Shown piece after piece: positions 1 to 6,698 of a DNA stretch of 16,859 nucleotides (the stretch's first letter is position 1; every line of letters starts with the position of its first letter). Made by a program: the position numbers and the translations under genes. The notes below the pieces were generated by a model. The model saw only the letters and a program-made list of their open reading frames with translations. It was not told the DNA's origin and made no database searches. The DNA comes from Planctomycetota bacterium. Its GTDB lineage: Bacteria; Planctomycetota; Phycisphaerae; Sedimentisphaerales; Anaerobacaceae. The stretch spans positions 1 through 16,859 of the forward strand of contig JAGLTN010000449.1 in assembly GCA_023135255.1 (NCBI GenBank). The letters are read 5' to 3'.

Positions 1-1
1 T

Positions 2-2155
2 GCAGAAATAGCTAATTTTGAATGGATTGGTAATATTGATGATGTGCGGATATATAATCGCGCGTTGAGTGCTGATGAAATAAGAGCGTTCTATTATCCT
101 TTTGATTTAAACGATGACAAGATGATCGATATCTATGACCTTGAGATATTGGCAAATAATTGGCTTGATGGCAGTGGCGATGATCTTTTAAATCTTGAAG
201 ATTATAGCGAGATTACTAACTCTTTTGACGAAAGAATTCCACCTGCCGAGCCTCAGTGGAAGTCTCTTGCTAAGGTCGAAAGACAGATACCTGTGCCTTT
301 GGATAGCCATCCTGGTAATATCTTTTTAGAAGGCGACGAAGTAACTGTGGCTCTTCCATCAGATGTGAATTTTGTAGTAAGTTGGCAAATTATAGATGAT
401 GCTGAGCAGATAGTTGCCTCTGGTGACATGCCGAATATTTCTGCTGGCGGGCTTGGCATTGGTTGGTATTGGGTTTCGTTCCGCGATGCTTCGGATCAGG
501 AAATTACTCACAGCACCGCAGCGGTACTTGCGAAGTTGAAAGTGCCCACGCCTCAGGATTCGCCGGTATGTATTGATATGGCGACATCGTGGTCCTATAG
601 CGATCCTAATGATTTGGAAGCTTATATTAATATTGCAACGCTGGCTGGTATAAATATCTCAAGGGACAGGATTAGCTGGAGCATGGCCGAGACAAGCGAG
701 GGTGTATTTGATGTCGAGGGTAGTATTTATGATAAAGTGGCGGATATGAAGTCGGCTGCTGGTTTGAAAGTTTTGCAGGTGTTTCATGATAAGCCCCTTT
801 GGTGTCCGGAACAATCTGAATCATTTCCAGCGGATTTAAGACATCTTTATGATTTTTGCAAAGAGATGGCTCAAAGTTTTAAGGGCCGAGTACATGCATG
901 GGAGCCTTGGAATGAAGCTAATGCCGATAACTTTGGCAGGATGACGATAGATGAGATGAGTTGTTTGCAGAAGGCTGCTTATCTTGGTCTCAAAGCTGGT
1001 GACCCGGATATTATCGTTGGTTGGAATCCTTACGCCGGAATACCTGCAGAGATGCATACTTATGGTATGCTGAAAAATGAAACATGGAGCTATTTTGATA
1101 CTTATAATTCACATACTTATGAGCCTCCTGTTAATTATAATCGTCAGTGGGCTCCACTTCGCGAAGCTGCCTGCGGCAAACCGATCTGGATCACAGAATC
1201 CGACCGACACATGGCAGCGCAAATTACTTATCCAGAATATGACTTTGATTATCCTCATGAATTATTAAAAGCTAAGTTCATGGCCCAGTCTTACGCCAGC
1301 AGTGTCTATGCTGGTGCAAATCGTCACTTTCATTTTCTCTTAAGGGCTCGTAATAACTCAGCTCAGCTATTAAGAAAAGATTTTACGCCTCGCGGTTCTT
1401 ATGTAGCTTTGGCGGCGGTGGGCAGATTCATGGCGGGGGCAAAATCTATCGGTAGATTATATGAAGCTAATGAGAGTGAACCTAACCATGTATACGCATT
1501 TCATGGTAAGCCTGACGGCGTTGAAAGTGATGTGCTCGTTGCATGGGCGGAAGCATATAAAGATGGGGACAATTGGGGCAAGACCGTTACAGATTGGCCT
1601 ATAACCCAAGAGCTTGAAGCTAAGGCAGTTTATGATTATCTTGGTAGATATCTCGGTACGGAAATCCCTCAGCAGCTGACAGGTCAGGCTGTGTTTATTA
1701 TTCTTGAGCCCGGTGAGTTGGATAAAGTTGATTGGGAAAAACAGGAGCATTTCGGTGAAAAGCCTCAAAAGCCAGTCAACGTTATGATGCAACTGAAGAT
1801 GCCCAGGTCTACAACCGTAGAGGGCGGGCCTATGTGGAGCAATGTACCTGACCATGTGATCGCACCTAATGTGCCGAGGGCTATCGATATCTGGGCATAT
1901 AATTTTGGTGATACTACAGTGACAGGTCAGGTTATTGTTGACGAAATATTTACTGGTTGCACACTTACCCCCGGCACGTGGAATATTACAATACCTCCTA
2001 TGGGAAGAGTTCAGTTGCCGGCAACAGCGACGATCCCCGCTAATCCGAATAATATCCAGCAGCATGAAAACTGGTTCAGGCTTAAAGGCGACTTCGGCGA
2101 AGATGGAGAACCAGTCCTGGCGTTCAGGCTGCTCGATCACTGGGAAAAATTTTGA
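2..2155 (+). CDS. Secreted glycoside hydrolase (clan GH-A), LamG and dockerin-like modules, 5' partial
   Basis: The frame is open to the left edge, so the true start lies outside the window; 717 residues are visible. Residues 1-31 match the end of a LamG (concanavalin-like) domain, with IDDVRIYNRALSADEI. Residues 35-46 form a dockerin-type calcium loop (D35, N37, D39, D46), followed by a second, weaker loop after ILANNWL. A short beta-rich linker leads to a TIM-barrel catalytic domain at about residues 185-470. WNEAN holds the likely acid/base Glu (codon at 914) and ITESDR the likely nucleophile Glu (codon at 1196), as in clan GH-A families such as GH39 or GH5. The last 130 residues look like a beta-sandwich. 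The enzyme probably cleaves a polysaccharide outside the cytoplasm. Substrate and exact family cannot be read from sequence. The dockerin-like segment is internal, between LamG and catalytic parts, so it need not mean a cellulosome. Confidence 0.85.
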   Translation, partial: AEIANFEWIGNIDDVRIYNRALSADEIRAFYYPFDLNDDKMIDIYDLEILANNWLDGSGDDLLNLEDYSEITNSFDERIPPAEPQWKSLAKVERQIPVPLDSHPGNIFLEGDEVTVALPSDVNFVVSWQIIDDAEQIVASGDMPNISAGGLGIGWYWVSFRDASDQEITHSTAAVLAKLKVPTPQDSPVCIDMATSWSYSDPNDLEAYINIATLAGINISRDRISWSMAETSEGVFDVEGSIYDKVADMKSAAGLKVLQVFHDKPLWCPEQSESFPADLRHLYDFCKEMAQSFKGRVHAWEPWNEANADNFGRMTIDEMSCLQKAAYLGLKAGDPDIIVGWNPYAGIPAEMHTYGMLKNETWSYFDTYNSHTYEPPVNYNRQWAPLREAACGKPIWITESDRHMAAQITYPEYDFDYPHELLKAKFMAQSYASSVYAGANRHFHFLLRARNNSAQLLRKDFTPRGSYVALAAVGRFMAGAKSIGRLYEANESEPNHVYAFHGKPDGVESDVLVAWAEAYKDGDNWGKTVTDWPITQELEAKAVYDYLGRYLGTEIPQQLTGQAVFIILEPGELDKVDWEKQEHFGEKPQKPVNVMMQLKMPRSTTVEGGPMWSNVPDHVIAPNVPRAIDIWAYNFGDTTVTGQVIVDEIFTGCTLTPGTWNITIPPMGRVQLPATATIPANPNNIQQHENWFRLKGDFGEDGEPVLAFRLLDHWEKF

Positions 2156-2186
2156 TATCAACTATGTAATATAAAAAAAGACTATA

Positions 2187-2224
2187 CCGCCGACGAATTT
2201 AACACTCCTCGGCGGTTTTTATTT
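2187..2224 (+). terminator. Rho-independent terminator of the glycoside hydrolase gene
   Basis: A perfect 7-bp stem, CCGCCGA (2187-2193) with TCGGCGG (2209-2215), encloses a 15-base loop. It is followed directly by TTTTT and a further T-rich stretch. It lies about 30 bases after the stop codon, the expected place for an intrinsic terminator on the plus strand. Confidence 0.88.
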
Positions 2225-2349
2225 GTCAAACAGGAACGATTAGCTGTAAAACTTTTTCTCTTTACAAATTTCACATAATCAATTAAAAAAAAAGGGTAGC
2301 AACAAGGTGCTTTACCAGTGATACGGATATTTTTTTAACAGGGGTTATA

Positions 2350-3756
2350 ATGAAAAAAGTCATTTTTCTGATTCTTTCAATTAGTTATTCACTTTTATTT
2401 GCTGGCGATAATTTTCTTGAGTTTGGCTGTGATGACAAAAACTCCGATCAATTCGTAACGCTGCCTTGCAGGTTGGCTGTTGAGCTGCCTGCGCCGCCTT
2501 ACATTTATGATGCGAGTCTGGATAAATGGATTTGTCCCGAATACCGCATCCTCGACAAAATACTCCCCAGCACCGCTTTACTGCCGATTGAAGCAGAGTA
2601 CGATAAAGTTGACGGCTACTGTCCTGAGACTTACCTGCCATTATTTAAAAACAGAAACATTCCTAAGGGCTATACCGTTAACCCTGTTTTCTATCAGCCC
2701 TGCAAAAGAGATACAGCCTTGACAGCCGTTTCAATAAAATTCGGTGACCATAAAAAAGATTACGACTACCTTGTGAAAAAACGCGATGAAATTCTCCGTG
2801 CAGCTGATATTCCCGCTGATGGCAGGGAGTGGGACAAAGTTCAGGCCATCGCATCTGCTCTCGTAAACCACCGCAGATACAACCCCGAAGAACCGGAAGT
2901 CGGCTTTGGTTACTATCTCCACCCCGTTGACTTTTGGGACAAGATATCACATTGCGCCGGCGCAGCAAAAACAATGGTTGCGATGTGCTCAACAATGAAT
3001 ATTCCCGCACGCGAAGTTTCCATGTACTGTCACTGTGTCTGCGAAGTATACATAGACAGCAAATGGCGGTTCGTAGAAAACACAGTTGAAGTTCTCGAAA
3101 ATATACCTGATGGCTACGAAAAAGGCCCGCTTTTCTCGTACAGCTTCCAGGAAATGCTCACCAATCCCAAAACCAAAGGCTTTAAACGTGACTACTATCT
3201 AAGGCTAAACAACTACAAAGTAATAAAACCTGACGGAAATGAAGTATATTCTTTTGTCTATGGGATGGCTGCTTATTCAAACTGGATGTACAACTTGCCG
3301 CAGGGTTATAAAGACAAAAGCTACAAAAGTATCTGGCTAAACACAAATTCTACTCAGGAACTTGCTGCTTTTTATCCTGGTCAGCCGGTGACATACAAAT
3401 GCGGCGACAAGCCTATTATGTATATCACACCACCAAGAAGAAAAGTTGCTGACCGCAAGATAGCCGCAGCAGACATCTATCGCCAGAAATTTTACCTTAA
3501 TCACAAAGATTCACTTAACAGAGTCTCCGCATATTTGCTTATGACCGCGGGAACTGACCGAAACATCCCGCAAGACGGCGGCAAATGGTACTTCAAGGTT
3601 AACAACAAAAAATTCTATCTCAAAGACCTCGGCGGATTCAAAACTCAATGCCCATATCGCCCGCAACTCGACTGGGTTTGGCTGCCCGATGATGAGTTGA
3701 AATTCGACTACATTAAATTTGACATCCCAATAGAAATATTAAACTTCGATGAGTAA
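2350..3756 (+). CDS. Secreted transglutaminase-like protein
   Basis: 468 residues. The N-terminus (MKKV, then a hydrophobic stretch to about residue 18, FAG) is a signal peptide, so the protein is exported. The core at about residues 155-250 follows the transglutaminase-like pattern: C202 at the start of a helix (HCAGAAKTM), the IPAREV strand, H228 in YCHCVCEVY, then WRFVENT. In most members the last motif carries Asp; here the aligned residue is E243. The rest has no recognisable domain and ends in a beta-rich region. Family members act as peptidases, amidases or cross-linkers; the reaction here is unknown. ATG 2350 follows CAGGGG by 6 bases, which supports this start. The 194-base gap before it holds the previous gene's terminator and no clear promoter. 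It converges on the ABC exporter gene, 74 bases away, with no strong terminator between. Confidence 0.8.
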   Translation: MKKVIFLILSISYSLLFAGDNFLEFGCDDKNSDQFVTLPCRLAVELPAPPYIYDASLDKWICPEYRILDKILPSTALLPIEAEYDKVDGYCPETYLPLFKNRNIPKGYTVNPVFYQPCKRDTALTAVSIKFGDHKKDYDYLVKKRDEILRAADIPADGREWDKVQAIASALVNHRRYNPEEPEVGFGYYLHPVDFWDKISHCAGAAKTMVAMCSTMNIPAREVSMYCHCVCEVYIDSKWRFVENTVEVLENIPDGYEKGPLFSYSFQEMLTNPKTKGFKRDYYLRLNNYKVIKPDGNEVYSFVYGMAAYSNWMYNLPQGYKDKSYKSIWLNTNSTQELAAFYPGQPVTYKCGDKPIMYITPPRRKVADRKIAAADIYRQKFYLNHKDSLNRVSAYLLMTAGTDRNIPQDGGKWYFKVNNKKFYLKDLGGFKTQCPYRPQLDWVWLPDDELKFDYIKFDIPIEILNFDE

Positions 3757-3830
3757 AAAATATTTCTATCTATGCTGGATTTTAAAAACGTGATGCGTAA
3801 TTTTTTATATATACGTTAAGATACCAATTA

Positions 3831-5987
3831 TCAACTATCTTTTTCAGGTGCGATAAGCTGTGTTTCGTAAAGGCTTTGATACAGCAGGCAGCTTTGAATC
3901 AATTCCTCGTGCTGGCCTTGTGCTACGATCTTACCATCGTCCATAACAACTATCACATCCGCGGAAACAACAGTGCTGAACCTGTGAGCGATTAAAAATG
4001 TCGTTCTGTTTTTCATTATCTGCTCGATAGCTTTATGGATCTTAGACTCACTGTTGGCATCAACCTGGCTTGTGGCCTCATCGAATATCAAAATAGCAGG
4101 GTTCTTAAGAATTGCCCTGGCGATTACGACCCTCTGCAATTGTCCGCCGCTCAGACCCGCGCCATGTTCGCCTATAATGGTATCATATCCATTCGGCAGG
4201 GGTTCAATGAACTCATGGGCATAAGCTCTTTTGGCGGCATCGATGATCTCTTTCCTGCTTGCATCAGGTTTGCCGTAAGCAATATTCATCGCTATCGTGT
4301 CATTAAATGTCACAACATTCTGTGTCACCATACCGATCTGATTTCTCAGGCTTTTCAAGGTTGCCTTGCTGATATCCTGACCGTCGATCAGGATTTTACC
4401 GCTGTCGGTATTGTAAAATCTCGGCAGCAGATTTATAAGCGTTGTTTTACCTGAGCCGTTGGAACCAACGACCGCAATGTTATGTCCCGCCTTGACCTTC
4501 AGATTAACGCCTTTTAATACAGGCTTTTTGCTGCCCGGATAGGTAAAGACAACATCTTTAAATTCAATCTCATTTTTTAATGGCACAAGTTCTTTTGCAT
4601 CTGGGTTTTCCTTTTCCACAGGTTCATCTATAACAGCGAAAACCCTTTCAGCAGCTGCATTTGCCGCCTGAATTTTATTCCAGACATCGCTTGATTTACG
4701 AATTGATTCAGCCGCGGTACCCAAAAATATCAAAAGACCAAAAAACGAAGGTGCATCCATGTTTCCTTTGGTTATCCAGTGCACGCCTACTAAAAGAGCC
4801 GCTGAACCTGCGAGCATCCCGATCACTTCCATTATAGGATTTGTTGACGCATTGACTTTGGCAACACGAAGTGCTCGCTTGAGATAAGTTTTATTTATGT
4901 CGTGATAAGATTCGACCTCATCATTTTGACGATTATAAACTTTCACTACTCTAAGAGCTTGTATTACCCCTTCAAGCTTGCCGAGCATAAGAGCATTACT
5001 TATGAGGGACTTTTTCGTGAATTTTTTCATTCTTCTGCCGAGCACCACACCTAAGCCAATAGTAAAAGGTGCACACAAAAAGAATATCAAAACGAGCTGC
5101 CAACTGATTATCATAGCGGCTACTAAACACGCAATAGCTTTCATAGGCTCCCTGAGGGCTTTCCCAAGTAAAATTTTTACCCCGGTTCCTGTCCCGTTGA
5201 TGTCGCCTATAAGCCTGCTCGTCGTATCGCTTGTACCTTTTTGCGAAAAGAAACCAACCGGCATATCGACAACATGCTCAAAGGCATCTTTCCTCAGACC
5301 TGCAACAGATACTTCCATAATTTTATTTGACATGTATTGCTGTACAAACCTTGCTAAACATCTGCCAATCGTAACAAAGCCCATAAATATTATTATAAAC
5401 GCAATAGCCTTTTCTTTGCCTTTTTTGCTGTTAGATTCAGGCACAAAACTGATAGCCCAACGTGCTGTATCAATAGCACTACCGATATGCCATGGATTTT
5501 TGCCTGTACTCAATGTTAAATTTTCTATCGAATTGTTTGCCTTTCTGACTTGCAGAGTAATTGTAGCTTGTTGAGGCGCATTAGCCAACTCTTTAAGTAG
5601 TAAGAACCGGTTGATATGCTTTTCGCCGTCCGGCATCAATTTGTTGACACCTATGATCTGGTCCTGGATTTGAAGGTTGCTTTGCTTTGCTTTGCCTTTA
5701 TCGTCAACATTCGTAATAAGCAGATAGTTTGCAATATCTAAATTGTTGCTGTCGGCAAAATCCGATGACTCAGGCACATAAAACTTGACTTCATACCGCC
5801 AATCACAGATTTTCCTGTTAGCCCAGCCATGCAGACCTTCCTGACCCATCATAACTTTCAAAAGAGGGATAACGGTAGCGAAACTGCCTGCGAAAAGAAC
5901 AGCAATTACAATTACAGCAAGGACAACCACAACAACACGAGGCCACTGCGGCTTAACATATTTAAAAATACGAGCAAACGAATGCAT
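3831..5987 (-). CDS. MsbA-like ABC exporter (half transporter) with inserted PDZ-like domain
   Basis: 718 residues, a membrane domain fused to an ATPase, the layout of homodimeric type IV exporters such as MsbA. Membrane helix 1 is at about residues 18-43; the next is at about 193-213. Between them lie about 150 residues instead of the usual short loop. This insert contains a PDZ-like stretch (about 86-160): YLLITNV, QIQDQIIGVN, then APQQATITLQV. ATPase motifs are complete: Walker A GSNGSGKTT (508-516, K514), Q-loop MVTQN, signature LSGGQ (612-616), Walker B ILIFDE (D636, E637) and H-loop H668. The insert should sit on the periplasmic side, by analogy with MsbA topology. Substrate is unknown; lipid, lipid A or peptide are all possible. 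ATG 5987 follows GGAG by 9 bases. A promoter-like pair lies just upstream. It diverges from the nusA operon. Confidence 0.9.
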   Translation of the reverse strand: MHSFARIFKYVKPQWPRVVVVVLAVIVIAVLFAGSFATVIPLLKVMMGQEGLHGWANRKICDWRYEVKFYVPESSDFADSNNLDIANYLLITNVDDKGKAKQSNLQIQDQIIGVNKLMPDGEKHINRFLLLKELANAPQQATITLQVRKANNSIENLTLSTGKNPWHIGSAIDTARWAISFVPESNSKKGKEKAIAFIIIFMGFVTIGRCLARFVQQYMSNKIMEVSVAGLRKDAFEHVVDMPVGFFSQKGTSDTTSRLIGDINGTGTGVKILLGKALREPMKAIACLVAAMIISWQLVLIFFLCAPFTIGLGVVLGRRMKKFTKKSLISNALMLGKLEGVIQALRVVKVYNRQNDEVESYHDINKTYLKRALRVAKVNASTNPIMEVIGMLAGSAALLVGVHWITKGNMDAPSFFGLLIFLGTAAESIRKSSDVWNKIQAANAAAERVFAVIDEPVEKENPDAKELVPLKNEIEFKDVVFTYPGSKKPVLKGVNLKVKAGHNIAVVGSNGSGKTTLINLLPRFYNTDSGKILIDGQDISKATLKSLRNQIGMVTQNVVTFNDTIAMNIAYGKPDASRKEIIDAAKRAYAHEFIEPLPNGYDTIIGEHGAGLSGGQLQRVVIARAILKNPAILIFDEATSQVDANSESKIHKAIEQIMKNRTTFLIAHRFSTVVSADVIVVMDDGKIVAQGQHEELIQSCLLYQSLYETQLIAPEKDS

Positions 5988-6024
5988 ATAGTCATTCTCC
6001 AGTTATTTTAAAAAGTAACCACGA

Positions 6025-6053
6025 ACAATAACATAGCTCTATAATCAGGTCAA
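6025..6053 (-). promoter_or_regulatory. Candidate sigma-70 promoter for the ABC exporter
   Basis: Read on the minus strand, TTGACC (6053-6048) is followed after 17 bases by TATTGT (6030-6025). This would start transcription near 6018 and give a leader of about 30 bases before ATG 5987. The spacing is ideal and the hexamers are close to consensus. A TATAAT on the plus strand at 6040-6045 overlaps it but has no matching -35. Confidence 0.5.
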
Positions 6054-6153
6054 GCAATTAACCCCTCTGTCTAACTAACAAGCTTTTTGTTTCTGGATGC
6101 TTGATGCGGAGGGTAAATTTGCGGATAGTTCGTTTGAATTAAGATATTTGCTG

Positions 6154-6259
6154 CTGAAAAATATATGTCCTTAATGGTTTTGAGCGATATGCTCATAAGT
6201 GTATGAAAAGCAGTGTTTTAGCTGGTTTTTGAGATTAAGACATATTTTCAGTTTTTTTT
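6154..6259 (+). ncRNA. Candidate structured small RNA ending in an intrinsic terminator
   Basis: CTGAAAA (6154-6160) pairs with TTTTCAG (6245-6251), TATGTC (6164-6169) with GACATA (6239-6244), and TTAAT (6171-6175) with ATTAA (6234-6238). This makes an 18-bp interrupted stem with bulges of 3 and 1 bases. Inside it are two hairpins: TGAGC/GCTCA (6181-6185, 6191-6195) and AAAAGCAG/CTGGTTTT (6206-6213, 6222-6229, one G-G mismatch). The result is a three-way junction. Eight T follow at 6252-6259 on the plus strand only, so the direction is plus. No coding gene precedes it on that strand. A weak promoter (TTGCGG 6119-6124, 17 bases, AGATAT 6142-6147) would start near the stem base. It could be a stand-alone RNA or a terminator of a longer divergent transcript. 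It does not show tmRNA, SRP RNA or RNase P signatures. Confidence 0.55.
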
Positions 6260-6268
6260 AGTGAGGTA

Positions 6269-6344
6269 TTTTTTTGCGTAAATCTGCGTTTTTGGGCGGA
6301 TTATCGGGGTTTGCGCAAAAAAAGCCGTCAAAAGCGCCCAAAAA
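6269..6344. repeat. Two interleaved perfect 10-bp inverted repeats upstream of the nusA promoter
   Basis: TTTTTTTGCG (6269-6278) is the reverse complement of CGCAAAAAAA (6314-6323). TTTTTGGGCG (6289-6298) is the reverse complement of CGCCCAAAAA (6335-6344). The arms alternate in order A, B, A', B', so both cannot form as simple nested hairpins. Similar half-sites (T-run followed by GCG) recur, which would fit binding sites for a regulator. The second pair ends 11 bases before the -35 box. Confidence 0.4.
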
Positions 6345-6355
6345 TGTTATTGCAA

Positions 6356-6383
6356 TTGACAGAAATTAGTTTTCTACTATAAT
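6356..6383 (+). promoter_or_regulatory. Consensus sigma-70 promoter of the nusA operon
   Basis: TTGACA (6356-6361) and TATAAT (6378-6383) are both exact consensus hexamers with a 16-base spacer. Transcription would begin near 6390, leaving a leader of about 310 bases before nusA ATG 6699. No other promoter of this quality is seen between the exporter gene and nusA, so it probably drives nusA-infB-rbfA and the genes behind them. Confidence 0.8.
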
Positions 6384-6556
6384 GCCTGTTTTGTGATGGA
6401 TTAACGGCTACCAATAGTAAACTATGAGGTTAGATAAGATGGTCTTAACAGGATTAGTAAAAAGTGCAGCGTGAACATGTGATCAGTTTTCGTCGAAGCG
6501 CTATTTGCGCAAGTGGTGTGCTGGCAGTCGGTTTTTCTGCTTCAGAGTCGATAGGT

Positions 6557-6618
6557 AAGCAAAGGTCGTTTTACAGGAGGCGGCTAATGTAACGTGGTGA
6601 TAGATATAACCTTTGTTT
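6557..6618 (+). promoter_or_regulatory. Leader stem-loop holding AGGAGG and an ATG-TAA minimal frame
   Basis: AAGCAAAGGT (6557-6566) pairs with ACCTTTGTTT (6609-6618), 10 bp including one G-U. Inside it CGTTTTAC (6567-6574) pairs with GTAACG (6589-6594) if two T bulge out. The loop then presents AGGAGG (6575-6580). Six bases after AGGAGG comes ATG at once followed by TAA (6587-6592): a start-stop frame with an ideal ribosome site. The same ACAGGAGG in a loop also resembles a CsrA-type binding site. Confidence 0.4.
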
Positions 6619-6634
6619 GTTTTTTGGCTTTGGA

Positions 6635-6668
6635 AGTGGAAATTAAGAAATTAGTTTTCGCTTTTTTT
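6635..6668 (+). terminator. Weak attenuator-like hairpin with T-tract before nusA
   Basis: AGTGGAAA (6635-6642) pairs with TTTTCGCT (6655-6662), 8 bp with two G-U pairs and a 12-base loop, followed by T through 6668. It ends 30 bases before the nusA start codon. It is too weak for a sure terminator, but it is the sort of hairpin whose efficiency can depend on NusA itself. Confidence 0.35.
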
Positions 6669-6698
6669 GTTTTATATTTATAACAGGAAAGATAGATA

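Larger units (their letters stand above)
6390..6698 (+). promoter_or_regulatory. Long untranslated leader of the nusA operon
   Basis: About 310 bases between the consensus promoter and nusA, where many bacteria have rimP; no rimP-like reading frame is present. Local structure includes TAAG/CTTA (6434-6446) and GCGC/GCGC (6499-6511) hairpins. Further down are the AGGAGG-bearing stem and the T-tract hairpin listed separately. A short frame from GTG 6594 to 6683 (29 hydrophobic codons) has no well-spaced ribosome site and is not called. The length and structure suggest post-initiation control of the operon. Confidence 0.5.

Noticed and set aside
1457..2161. 234-codon minus-strand open frame opposite the glycoside hydrolase
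   Set aside because: It lies wholly antisense to a gene with clear domains; the translation is rich in Cys, His and Arg without domain pattern, and no ribosome site was seen.
3757..3830. Terminator between the convergent transglutaminase and exporter genes
   Set aside because: Only weak AACGT/ACGTT pairing around a T/A-rich stretch; no stable stem with a T-tract.
4978..5574. 198-codon plus-strand frame inside the ABC exporter gene
   Set aside because: Antisense shadow of the membrane domain; its hydrophobic look follows from the complementary strand of membrane-helix codons.
6594..6683. 29-codon frame from GTG in the nusA leader
   Set aside because: AGGAGG is 13 bases away, too far, and the T-rich sequence makes a hydrophobic product by default.
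5988..6698. Known RNA classes (tRNA, tmRNA, SRP RNA, RNase P RNA, common riboswitches) in the divergent region
   Set aside because: None of the conserved sequence cores I know for these RNAs could be found by eye on either strand.
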